A stretch of DNA of 15,290 nucleotides from Betaproteobacteria bacterium (GCA_025356695.1 JANXSE010000232.1:1-15290); one strand, 5' to 3'. Shown: positions 6,583 through 13,285, counted from the first letter of the stretch. Made by a program: numbers and translations. Notes: generated by a model from the sequence alone, not told the origin.

Positions 6583-7806
6583 TCAGTTGCCGGGTGTCGA
6601 TTCGTGCAGGCGGTTGGTTTTCCACAGCGCTGGAAACCATTGGATCCACAGTGCAGCCACCAGCAGCGTGCCGGCACCGCCGATCACCACCGATGCGACT
6701 GTGCCCAGCCACGCAGCGAGCAGACCCGATTCGAACTGGCCGAGATGATTCGAGGTGCCGGTAAAAATCGAGCTCACCGCGGCGACGCGACCGCGCATGC
6801 CGTCGGGCGTTTGCAGTTGAACGAGCGAAGTGCGGATCACCACGCTCACCATGTCTGCCGCGCCCAGCACCATCAGGGCTGCGAAGGAAAGTGCAAACGT
6901 TTCCGATAACCCGAAGACGACGGTCGCCGCGCCGAAGGTTGCCACCGAGGCAAACATCACGCGCCCGACATGGCGGTCGAGCGGCAGTCGCAGCATTACC
7001 AGCGAGATCAGCACCGCACCGAGGGCGGGCGCGGCGCGCAGCAGGCCCAGGCCGGTGGGGCCGGCGTTGAGGATGTCGCGCGCGTAAACCGGCAGCAGGG
7101 CGGTGGCGCCGCCGAGCAGGATCGCGAAAAGATCGAGCGAGATTGCACCAAGTATCACGCGCTGGCTGCGGATGTAGGCGACGCCGCCGAACAGCGATTG
7201 CAGCGTCATCGGCTCGCGCGACGGCAGCGCGCTGGTCGCGAGTTTGATGCTGGCGAGCATGAGGCCGGCGCACAGAAAACACAGTGCGCTTGCCGCATAC
7301 GCCGGCACCGGTCCGACCATATAGATCAGGCCACCCAAGGCAGGCCCGGCGATGATAGCCGCCTTGCGCACGCCGGAATTCCAGGCGATGCACTGCGGCA
7401 GTATGCTGCGCTCGACCAGTGTCGGCATCAGCGCGCGCAGCGCCGGCTGCTGGAAAACGTGCGAGCAGCCGAAGGCGAAGACCGCCGCGTAAATGATCGT
7501 GCTGGTCAGCACGCCGAGAAAACTGAGAACGGCAATCAGCGCGATCGCGCTGAATTTGACCAGCTGGCAGAAGAAGGTGATGCGCCGGCGGTCGAAGCTG
7601 TCGGCAACGTGGCCGGCGACGAGTGCGAGCACGAACTGCGGCAGGAACTGCGCGAGCCCGACGAGGCCGAGGGCGAGCGCGCTGTTGGTGATATCGTAAA
7701 TCTGCCAGCCGACCGCGACGAGAAAAATTTCCTGGCCGAGGGCGAGCAGGGTCTCGGCGATCCAGTAGCGCGTGAACGCGGCATTGCCCGGCGGCGTAAT
7801 GCCCAA
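6583..7806 (-). CDS. MFS permease (EntS/MFS_3-like)
   Basis: A 407-residue integral membrane protein of the major facilitator superfamily with about twelve hydrophobic segments. The inter-helix 2-3 motif appears as GHVADSFDRRRI, matching the G-x3-D-x-x-x-R-R pattern. A cytoplasmic central loop follows around SALPSREPMTLQSLFGGVAYIRSQR. The spacing and the PDGMRGRVAAVSSIF segment in the second half (the family's RGR-motif before helix 11) resemble the enterobactin exporter EntS/MFS_3 branch, so export or uptake of an organic acid-like molecule is possible. The start is TTG 7806, one base after the stop of the binding-protein gene (TGA, then C, then TTG), which implies translational coupling. 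There is no good Shine-Dalgarno sequence, so the exact start is uncertain. It is the last gene of the dehydroquinase-like/binding-protein operon. Confidence 0.85.
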   Translation of the reverse strand: MGITPPGNAAFTRYWIAETLLALGQEIFLVAVGWQIYDITNSALALGLVGLAQFLPQFVLALVAGHVADSFDRRRITFFCQLVKFSAIALIAVLSFLGVLTSTIIYAAVFAFGCSHVFQQPALRALMPTLVERSILPQCIAWNSGVRKAAIIAGPALGGLIYMVGPVPAYAASALCFLCAGLMLASIKLATSALPSREPMTLQSLFGGVAYIRSQRVILGAISLDLFAILLGGATALLPVYARDILNAGPTGLGLLRAAPALGAVLISLVMLRLPLDRHVGRVMFASVATFGAATVVFGLSETFALSFAALMVLGAADMVSVVIRTSLVQLQTPDGMRGRVAAVSSIFTGTSNHLGQFESGLLAAWLGTVASVVIGGAGTLLVAALWIQWFPALWKTNRLHESTPGN

Positions 7807-7807
7807 G

Positions 7808-8728
7808 TCAGGACTTCAGGGCCGCGAACGCATCGGGAAAACGCGCGCGTGCTTCGTCGTGCAGCGGCTTGACTGCTGCAACGAACGCAGAGCGTTCAAC
7901 GGCGCTGAGCCTGACCACTTCGCCACCGGCGTTCTTGATCGACTGTTCGGCAATCTCTTCTTCGCGCACCGCGAGATCGCGCTGCACCAGCACGGCCTCG
8001 CGCACGGCCGCCATCATCGCGTCCTGCAATGCCTTGGGCCAGCTTTCAAACGCGGCGCGGTGACAATAGATGCCGCGCGACAGGTAGCTATGGCCGGTCA
8101 GCGTGTGGAACCTGTGGAATTTGTGTACGCCGTAATCGACGGTGTTGGCGAGCGGGTTTTCCTGCGCGTCGAGTTGGCCGGCGGTGATTTGCGCGATTGC
8201 CGGTTTCAGATCCATGATCATCGGCGTGGCGCCGAGCAGCTCATAGGTACGCGCGTGCATCCGGCTCGGCAGTGAACGGATCGACATGCCCTGCATGTCG
8301 GCCGGCAGATGGATGGCACGCAGGCGGTTCGAGACGTGGCGGTAACCGTTCTCGAAGTAACCGAGCATTTTGTAACCGGGCACGCGCTGTTCGATCACGC
8401 GCGTCATATAAGCGCCGAATGCGCCGTCCATCGCCGCGCGCGCCTCTTTAAGGCTGGCGAAGAGAAAAGGCAGATCGGCGAATTCGAGTTCGGGCACGCG
8501 TTCGGTCAAATAACTCGTCGACTGATAGGCCAGGGTCAAGAGGCCGCGCTCGCTCATCCACAGGACTTCCTCGCCCTTGTAGCCGAAATCCATGATGTTC
8601 CACACGTACTTCACGTCGACGTCGCCGCCGAACTGTTTAAGCAGCCGCTCGCCGATGATTTTCAGCGCGCGGCTGTGCGTGGTGGTGGACGGGCCGTAGC
8701 CGCCCATGACAATTTGCGTGGTCATCAT
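7808..8728 (-). CDS. DctP-type TRAP substrate-binding protein lacking a signal peptide
   Basis: A 306-residue protein with the DctP (TRAP transporter solute receptor) fold. It has an N-terminal lobe GPSTTTHSRALKIIGERL, the LPFLFASLKEARAAM region, YFENGYRHVSN, the PADMQGMSIRSLPS stretch containing the conserved ligand-carboxylate Arg, and LDAQENPLAN, matching the family's DGQENP motif. Family members are normally secreted to the periplasm. This one begins MMTTQIVMGGYG directly at strand 1, and no start codon exists further upstream in frame to provide a signal. AGGA sits six bases before ATG 8728, supporting the start. No dctQ or dctM membrane gene is present. It follows the dehydroquinase-like gene by 23 bases and is coupled to the MFS gene. 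It may be a cytoplasmic ligand-binding protein; its function is unknown. Confidence 0.8.
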   Translation of the reverse strand: MMTTQIVMGGYGPSTTTHSRALKIIGERLLKQFGGDVDVKYVWNIMDFGYKGEEVLWMSERGLLTLAYQSTSYLTERVPELEFADLPFLFASLKEARAAMDGAFGAYMTRVIEQRVPGYKMLGYFENGYRHVSNRLRAIHLPADMQGMSIRSLPSRMHARTYELLGATPMIMDLKPAIAQITAGQLDAQENPLANTVDYGVHKFHRFHTLTGHSYLSRGIYCHRAAFESWPKALQDAMMAAVREAVLVQRDLAVREEEIAEQSIKNAGGEVVRLSAVERSAFVAAVKPLHDEARARFPDAFAALKS

Positions 8729-8751
8729 TGTTCCTGCATCAGGAGTTGTTG

Positions 8752-9189
8752 TTAAGCAGCCGCCATGATTTCTTTGAGGCCGCGCATGGCAAGGTAATAA
8801 CCGTAAATGCCGAAGCCGGTGACGACGCCGCGTGCTGCACGCGCGACCTCCGAGTCGCGGCCGCGCCGCGCCGGATTCGAGATGTGCAATTCGATCACCG
8901 GGAATTTTACCTGCGCAATTGCCGCCACCAGCGCCGGATAGCCCGTGGTGTAACCGGCCGGGTTGATGATCGCCGCGGCGACATTGTCGGCATCGAAGGC
9001 GGCGTAGAACTTGTTGATGACCTCGCCCTCGATGTTGGAGTGAAAGATCTCGACCTCGAAACCGGTTTCGCCGGCGTAGCGGCGGATGTGCTCGTCGTAT
9101 TCCGGCAGCAGCATCTTGCCGAAGACTTCGATCTGCGATTTGCCGCGCATATTCATGCCGGCGCCGTGAACAACGAGTAATTTGGCCAT
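8752..9189 (-). CDS. Type II 3-dehydroquinate dehydratase-like protein, catalytic residues altered
   Basis: A 145-residue protein with the length and flavodoxin-like plan of AroQ: a first strand and loop LLVVHGAGMNMRG, FEVEIFHSNIEGEVIN, AAIINPAGYT, VIELHISN, and the closing TGFGIYGYYLAMRGL. Against the family pattern NGPNLNLLGxREPxxYG, the loop reads HGAGMNMRGKSQIEVFG. The catalytic Arg of REP is Ser18, the catalytic Tyr is Phe23 and the GPN Asn is Gly11. The His of GAYTHTS is Thr82, and the HAREEFR region is shortened and rewritten. Asn76, Glu100 and His102 remain. Dehydroquinate dehydration is therefore doubtful. ATG 9189 is preceded by GGGA six bases upstream; the open extension to 9285 is not protein-like. 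It is first in a three-gene operon and divergent from the dehydrogenase gene. Confidence 0.8.
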   Translation of the reverse strand: MAKLLVVHGAGMNMRGKSQIEVFGKMLLPEYDEHIRRYAGETGFEVEIFHSNIEGEVINKFYAAFDADNVAAAIINPAGYTTGYPALVAAIAQVKFPVIELHISNPARRGRDSEVARAARGVVTGFGIYGYYLAMRGLKEIMAAA

Positions 9190-9221
9190 GTTTTTCCCGA
9201 AGGTTGCGATTGATGGATCTA

Positions 9222-9236
9222 CCGGTTTGCGACCGG
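9222..9236. promoter_or_regulatory. Small perfect inverted repeat in the shared promoter region
   Basis: CCGGT (9222-9226) and ACCGG (9232-9236) flank a 5-bp spacer, 32 bp upstream of the dehydroquinase-like ATG, in the 177-bp region shared with the divergent dehydrogenase. It could be an operator or a leader hairpin. The arms are short and chance is possible. Confidence 0.25.
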
Positions 9237-9323
9237 AGTTTTCCGAGGCGGCTAGATTAACGCACTTTGCATTGTTTGCGCGCATGGCGTCCGCTGCGAT
9301 GCACGCGTCGCGGTGCTTGGCAT

Positions 9324-9329
9324 TAGAAT
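9324..9329 (+). promoter_or_regulatory. Candidate -10 box of the dehydrogenase gene
   Basis: TAGAAT lies 37 bases upstream of ATG 9367, leaving room for a leader carrying the strong Shine-Dalgarno sequence AGGGGAGAAGG. No convincing -35 box is visible at the expected spacing, so an activator may be needed. Confidence 0.35.
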
Positions 9330-9366
9330 ACCAACAGCAAATTCAAAATACCCAGGGGAGAAGGCA

Positions 9367-10248
9367 ATGAAACAGCGCATTGGTTTCGTCGGCGTCGGTT
9401 TGATGGGCGGCTGGCTGGCGCGCCATCTGCTGGCGGCGGGTTATCCGGTGATCGCGCACGATCTCGACCCGGCCAAGGTCGATGCGATCGTCGCGGTCGG
9501 AGGCAAAAAATTCGCCTCGCCCGCGCAGATCGCCGCCGAGGTTGACGTCATCATCCTGTCGCTGCCGAATTCGAAAATCGTCGATGACGTGGTGCGCAAT
9601 TCGTTGAAGCTCTTCGAGACCGGGCGCAAGGGCCTGATCCTGCTTGATGCCTCGACCGCCGACCCCGTGATGTCGAAGGCACTGGCGGCCGAACTCGCCG
9701 CCGGCGGCATCGAGATGGCGGATTGCACCATCAGCGGCACCAGCGAGATGGCGCGCGTGAAAGACACCGTCTTCATGTTCGGCGGCAAAAAAGAAATTTA
9801 CGAGCAGTGCATTCCGCTGTTCCAGGCGATGGGGCGCGAATGGGTCTACATGGGCGCGCACGGCAACGGTGCGACGATCAAGCTGGTGGTCAACCTCGTG
9901 CTGGCGTTGAACCGCATGGCGATGGCCGAGGGCCTGACGCTGGCGAAGAAGGCCGGGCTCGATGCGGCGCAGACGCTCGAAGTGCTGAAGAAATCCGCCG
10001 CCGGCTCGAAGTGCATGGATCAGAAGGGCAAGTATATGGTCGAGGAAAACTACCTGCCGCCGATCGGCCACCTTCACATTCACTACAAGGACGTGCGCGC
10101 AATGCTCGCACTCGGCGCCAGCCTCGACTGCCCGCTGCCGCTGCTGGCGATCAACGCGCAGGCGCTGGCTTCGCAGATGGCGAAGGGGCGCGGCGACTGG
10201 GACAGTTCGGCGGTGATGCAGTTCTACAAGGAGCTCGCCAACATCTGA
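9367..10248 (+). CDS. 3-hydroxyisobutyrate dehydrogenase-family (beta-hydroxyacid) oxidoreductase
   Basis: A 293-residue NAD(P)-dependent dehydrogenase of the HIBADH/GLYR family. The N-terminal Rossmann motif GFVGVGLMGG (residues 6-15) is followed by Asp32 after strand 2 (HDLDP), which suggests NAD over NADP. The substrate-side segment DCTISGTSEMA (119-129) replaces the usual D-x-P-V-S-G-G. The catalytic Lys172 sits in GNGATIKLVVN with Asn176, and the C-terminal helix domain has HYKDVRAMLALG. Family enzymes oxidise beta-hydroxyacids to semialdehydes or reduce tartronate semialdehyde. ATG 9367 has AGGGGAGAAGG upstream; the in-frame ATG-like start at 9313 would skip it. It is divergent from the dehydroquinase-like operon and ends just before a palindromic element. 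The changed substrate motif means the substrate should not be assumed to be 3-hydroxyisobutyrate. Confidence 0.85.
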   Translation: MKQRIGFVGVGLMGGWLARHLLAAGYPVIAHDLDPAKVDAIVAVGGKKFASPAQIAAEVDVIILSLPNSKIVDDVVRNSLKLFETGRKGLILLDASTADPVMSKALAAELAAGGIEMADCTISGTSEMARVKDTVFMFGGKKEIYEQCIPLFQAMGREWVYMGAHGNGATIKLVVNLVLALNRMAMAEGLTLAKKAGLDAAQTLEVLKKSAAGSKCMDQKGKYMVEENYLPPIGHLHIHYKDVRAMLALGASLDCPLPLLAINAQALASQMAKGRGDWDSSAVMQFYKELANI

Positions 10249-10254
10249 CGCAAG

Positions 10255-10345
10255 CGTAGGGCGGAGAAGCGCAGCGCCTTCCGCCGTATGTTCGGCCTTA
10301 GAAAAACCGCATCTGGCGGATTATGCTTCGCTAATCCGCCCTACG
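10255..10345. repeat. REP/MITE-like palindromic element
   Basis: A 91-bp element between two converging genes. The outer ends CGTAGGGCGGA (10255-10265) and TCCGCCCTACG (10335-10345) are perfect 11-bp inverted repeats. Each half is itself palindromic: the right half is GGCGGATTA, 8-nt loop, TAATCCGCC (perfect, 10315-10340). The left half, GGCGGA...TCCGCC (10260-10285), is imperfect. The GTAGGGCGGATT...AATCCGCC type of sequence recurs as an intergenic repeat in many proteobacteria. The hairpins may also stop transcription from both sides. No other copy is seen in the window. Confidence 0.7.
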
Positions 10346-10354
10346 GGTTGGTTG

Positions 10355-11338
10355 TTACTCAACTTTGATGTTCGCTTTCTCGATCACGTCTTTCCACATC
10401 GGCACTTCGCGCGCAATGCGCGCGCGCAGCGACGCCGGGCCGCCGGCGATGACGCCGAAGCCCAGGGTCTTCAGCTGGTCGCGTACTTCCTGACGTTTGA
10501 GGATCGTCGTCGTCTCGGCGGCGAGGCGATCGATGATTTCCTGCGGCGTGCCGGCCGGTGCGAGCATGGCGACGAAGGTTTCCGATTCGGTGCCCGGGAA
10601 TCCCGCTTCGGCGAGCGTCGGTACATTGGGCAGTTCCGACCAGCGTTCCGTGCCGGTCTGCACGAGAACACGGATCGCACCCGAGTTCACGTGCTGCATG
10701 AGACCGAGAATGTTCACCGAGCCCACGTGCGTCGCATTGCTCAAGATGGCGAGGATCGCTGGCCCACCGCCCGGATAGGGCACGTGCGTGACGTTGATTT
10801 TGGCGCGCGTTTTGAACAACTCCATGCCCAGATGCGGGGTGACGCCGATGCCGCCGCTCGAATAATTGAGGTAATCGGGTTTGCTGCGCGCCAGCGCCAG
10901 CATTTCATTGAGGCTGTTGATGCCGGAGTCGGCACGTGTGGCGATGACATTCGGCGAGGCGCCCGAATCCGAAATCGGTGCGAAGTCCTTGATCGGGTCG
11001 AAGCCGGCGTTCTTGTAAAGGCTGCTGTTGACGACGATCACGCTTGACGTTAGCAGCAAGGTGTAGCCGTCGGGCCTGGCGCGCGCCACCGCGCCGATGC
11101 CGATGTTGCCGCCGGCACCCGGGCGGTTTTCGATCACCACTGTTTTGCCGAGTGCCTCGGTCAGCGGCTTGATCAGCACTCGGCCGAGTGAATCGCTGGC
11201 ACCTCCGGGTTGAAAGGGCACGATGATGGTAATCGGGCGCTCGGGCCAGGCCGCGGCGAATAACTGCAGCGGGCAGGTCAGCACCGCCAGTAAAAATGCC
11301 AAAGTGGCGCCGTGCCCTGCCTTCATGAATTGCGACAT
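10355..11338 (-). CDS. Bug/TctC-family substrate-binding protein (second)
   Basis: A 327-residue periplasmic Bug receptor. The signal peptide is about residues 1-29 (hydrophobic core LAFLLAVLTCPLQLFAAA). The mature protein starts WPERPITIIVPFQPGGASDSLGR, followed by IENRPGAGGNIG, DGYTLLLTSS, a GASPNVIATRADS stretch, NYSSGGIGVTPHLGMELF and VPYPGGGPA, ending with RARIAREVPMWKDVI. ATG 11338 has GGAGGGG just upstream, so this start is firm. No TctA or TctB gene is near. The gene is divergent from an MFS permease across 184 bp, which may be the functional partner in regulation though not as a classical Bug partner. It is closely related to the third Bug receptor, and both end RARIAREVPMWK-x-VI. 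Confidence 0.92.
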   Translation of the reverse strand: MSQFMKAGHGATLAFLLAVLTCPLQLFAAAWPERPITIIVPFQPGGASDSLGRVLIKPLTEALGKTVVIENRPGAGGNIGIGAVARARPDGYTLLLTSSVIVVNSSLYKNAGFDPIKDFAPISDSGASPNVIATRADSGINSLNEMLALARSKPDYLNYSSGGIGVTPHLGMELFKTRAKINVTHVPYPGGGPAILAILSNATHVGSVNILGLMQHVNSGAIRVLVQTGTERWSELPNVPTLAEAGFPGTESETFVAMLAPAGTPQEIIDRLAAETTTILKRQEVRDQLKTLGFGVIAGGPASLRARIAREVPMWKDVIEKANIKVE

Positions 11339-11364
11339 TTCCCCTCCGGGTGTTGTTTGTCTGA

Positions 11365-11370
11365 TTTATA
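11365..11370 (-). promoter_or_regulatory. Candidate -10 box of the second Bug receptor gene
   Basis: Minus-strand TATAAA lies 26 bases upstream of the ATG, leaving a short leader that carries GGAGGGG. No good -35 box is seen at 16-18 bp. Confidence 0.4.
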
Positions 11371-11437
11371 GCTGAAGGTTACTGCATGCGCCCCGCAAGT
11401 TCAAAGCGCAGCGGCGGGTGGCCGGCGGGCGGCGATA

Positions 11438-11477
11438 TGACATGCGTCAAATCCGGCGCAGGCGCATTTGCTAATAT
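11438..11477 (+). promoter_or_regulatory. Candidate operator and -10 box upstream of the MFS gene
   Basis: TGACATGCGTCA (11438-11449) is an inverted repeat TGAC-N4-GTCA, and TAATAT (11472-11477) is a plausible -10 box. The dyad covers the place where a -35 contact would lie, which would suit an activator or repressor. The expected start of transcription is close to the ATG at 11488. Confidence 0.35.
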
Positions 11478-11487
11478 CGACGCGAAC

Positions 11488-11526
11488 ATGTTCCCGACCC
11501 CACGCATCCGCCGGCAGCCGCGATGA
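11488..11526 (+). CDS. Candidate 12-codon leader ORF coupled to the MFS gene
   Basis: ATG 11488 opens a 12-residue frame, MFPTPRIRRQPR, whose TGA stop (11524-11526) overlaps the MFS start codon as ATGA. It begins 10 bases after a TAATAT -10 box, so its mRNA would be nearly leaderless. The MFS gene itself has no clear Shine-Dalgarno sequence, so reinitiation from this leader is a plausible way to start it. The peptide has four Arg, including a pair. There is no homology evidence; the case is purely positional. Confidence 0.35.
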   Translation: MFPTPRIRRQPR

Positions 11527-12749
11527 GTGCGGCGCCCGCTTTGCCGGTCGCCGGACTGTCGCGCGACGCGGCGACCACGGTGTCGCTGGTGTTCCTTTGT
11601 AATTGCGTCAATGCGCTCTCCGTCGGCGGCATCGCGCTGTTTTTGCCGCTGATCCGTGAAGACCTGCACATCACGTTCACACAGGCGGGCATGCTGTCGG
11701 TGGCGGCCACCGCGACCTATGCGCTCGGCCAGATCCCGGCGGGCTTTCTGACCGACCGCTTCGGGCCGAAGCGCCTCTTCTTTCTCGGTGTGACCGGTTC
11801 CACGTTGTTCATGCTGCAGTTCGGTTTCGTCGGCAGCTACGAACACGCGCTGGTCAATCAGATGCTGACCGGCACCTTCCGCGCGTTTTTGTTCGCGCCG
11901 GGGCTGACGCTGTTATCGTCGTGGTTTCCGCCCGAGCGCCGCGCCACCGCCATGGGCCTCTATATCGCCGGCAATTTCACCGGCAACATCATCCTCTCGC
12001 TGATCGGGCCGTTGATGGTGGCCTCACACAGCTGGCGTTTTCCATTCATTGTGTTCGCGCTGCTCGGTGTCGCGGTAGCAGTGGTGTTTCTGTTGTTCGC
12101 AAAAGAGAAAACGCGCCGCGCCGCGCGCGACCCGCTCAAACTCAGCGATATTGCGCAGCTTGCGCGTTATCGCATCGTCTGGGTGGCCAGCGCGCTGCAG
12201 ATCATCCGCATGGGGCCGGTGGTCGGCATCAGTTTCTGGCTGCCATCGTTTCTCGTCGCCGACCGCGGCTTGACGCTGACGACCGCCGGGCTGGTGACGG
12301 CGATGGGCGCGGCGTTGAGCGCGCCGTCGAATGCGATCGGCGGTTACGTTTCAGATCGCCTGAACAATCCGCCGCTGGTGATCGGCGGCGCGCTGACGAT
12401 ACTCGCCACCACTGCGTTTCTGCTGGTGCAGATCGAGTCCTTGCCGCTGCTCCTGCTGGTGATTGCGGTGAATTCGATTTTCGCGCAGTTTTATTTCGGC
12501 CCGCTGTTTCTGGTGCCGGTCGAAGTGCTCGGTCAGCGCACCGCCGGCATTGTGACCGGCTTCTGCAATTTGTTCGCCAATGCGGGGTCGGTGGCTTTTG
12601 CTTTTTCGCTCGGCGTGATCAAGGACCGTACCGGATCGTTTGCGTGGGGCTTCGGCGTGATTGGCGTGGCCTGCGTCACCGGCGTGCTTTTGAGCTTCGT
12701 GCTGGCGCGCATGCGCAGCCACGCGCTGGCGGCGCAGACGCAGGCCTAG
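11523..12749 (+). CDS. MFS permease (organic anion transporter type)
   Basis: A 408-residue twelve-helix major facilitator. The signature loop between helices 2 and 3 is GFLTDRFGPKRLF, an exact G-x-L-x-D-R-x-G-x-x-R match. Helix 4-5 has FLFAPGLTLLSSWFPPERRATAMGLY, characteristic of the ACS/nitrate-nitrite and sialate-like MFS branches that take up organic anions. A Lys/Arg-rich central loop (KEKTRRAARDPLKLSDIAQ) separates the halves, and the second half repeats a GGYVSDRLNNP motif. It is divergent from the second Bug receptor gene, which suggests shared control and a carboxylate-like substrate. No Shine-Dalgarno sequence is evident, and the start overlaps the stop of a short leader ORF. It converges on the cupin gene. 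Confidence 0.88.
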   Translation: MSAAPALPVAGLSRDAATTVSLVFLCNCVNALSVGGIALFLPLIREDLHITFTQAGMLSVAATATYALGQIPAGFLTDRFGPKRLFFLGVTGSTLFMLQFGFVGSYEHALVNQMLTGTFRAFLFAPGLTLLSSWFPPERRATAMGLYIAGNFTGNIILSLIGPLMVASHSWRFPFIVFALLGVAVAVVFLLFAKEKTRRAARDPLKLSDIAQLARYRIVWVASALQIIRMGPVVGISFWLPSFLVADRGLTLTTAGLVTAMGAALSAPSNAIGGYVSDRLNNPPLVIGGALTILATTAFLLVQIESLPLLLLVIAVNSIFAQFYFGPLFLVPVEVLGQRTAGIVTGFCNLFANAGSVAFAFSLGVIKDRTGSFAWGFGVIGVACVTGVLLSFVLARMRSHALAAQTQA

Positions 12750-12753
12750 TCTG

Positions 12754-12776
12754 CGCCGCCGTTGCACGCGGCGGTG
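12754..12776. terminator. GC hairpin between converging genes, possible terminator
   Basis: CGCCGCCG (12754-12761) pairs with CGGCGGTG (12769-12776), including one G-T pair, around a 7-nt loop, five bases after the MFS stop. No T-run follows, so it is at best a weak or factor-assisted terminator. Confidence 0.3.
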
Positions 12777-12780
12777 ACGG

Positions 12781-13239
12781 CTATTTGTTCGCCTCGTCCT
12801 TTTCGAGCGGCGTATTGCCGCTGGGGCCGATTGCATAGAAATACAGCACCGCGCCTTCGCCCCGGGTCATGCCGAAGTGCGGCTGGTTGGCCGGTTCGGT
12901 AAAGAAAGTGCCGGCCGGATGCGCATGCAGTTTCTTTTCGTCGTATTTGTCGCCGTAGCCGATGTAATGCACGCCGGATACCACCATGCCGTAGCGCTGG
13001 TCCGGGTGCTTATGGGCGAGCGCCTTCGCATTCGGCGGCCATTTGACGAGATACAGATAAGGGCCGGCCTTGCCCGGGTGGCCGAGCAGATAGGCGTTTT
13101 CGCGGCCGCTGGCGGATTTCTCCCATTTCATTGCCTCGGGTTTGACCAGCGTCACGCCGGGCGGCAGTTCGTCGGCGGCGCGTGCGGTGAAGGCGGCAAG
13201 GCACAGCAATGCGGCAGCGGCAATCATGAAGTGCTTCAT
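12781..13239 (-). CDS. Secreted small cupin protein
   Basis: A 152-residue exported protein: signal peptide MKHFMIAAAALLCLAAFTARA, then a single cupin barrel. Cupin motif 1 is represented by AHKHPDQRYGMVVSG (His76, His78) and motif 2 by HPAGTFFTEPANQPHF, giving a three-His metal site without the usual motif 1 Glu. Similar periplasmic cupins (DUF4437-like and related) bind a divalent metal; no reaction is assigned for this branch. ATG 13239 is preceded by GGGGAG. An in-frame start at 13323 would place an Arg-rich tail before the signal peptide and is rejected. It is transcribed divergently from the DUF3301 gene from an unusual symmetric promoter. Confidence 0.75.
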   Translation of the reverse strand: MKHFMIAAAALLCLAAFTARAADELPPGVTLVKPEAMKWEKSASGRENAYLLGHPGKAGPYLYLVKWPPNAKALAHKHPDQRYGMVVSGVHYIGYGDKYDEKKLHAHPAGTFFTEPANQPHFGMTRGEGAVLYFYAIGPSGNTPLEKDEANK

Positions 13240-13285
13240 GGTTCTCCCCTCGTCTTGATTTGCGACGCGAACGCGCCGTCGCCGC

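Noticed and set aside
6970..7872. A 300-codon + frame opposite the MFS gene at 6583-7806
   Set aside because: Highly charged low-information translation, typical of antisense frames in GC-rich genes.
7808..8728. A complete TRAP transporter operon
   Set aside because: No DctQ or DctM membrane protein is encoded on either side; the only membrane partner is an MFS permease.
9343..10083. A 246-codon minus-strand open frame opposite the dehydrogenase gene
   Set aside because: Its His/Arg-rich translation has no domain pattern and mirrors the codon bias of the real + gene, which has a strong ribosome binding site and intact motifs.
10249..10354. Small RNA gene between the dehydrogenase and the Bug gene
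   Set aside because: The hairpins are explained by the REP/MITE-like symmetry; there is no separate promoter or T-run.
11921..12838. A 305-codon + frame overlapping the MFS gene and running past its stop
   Set aside because: The translation is Arg/Gly/Ala-rich with no hydrophobic helices; it is a shifted-frame shadow of a clear permease.
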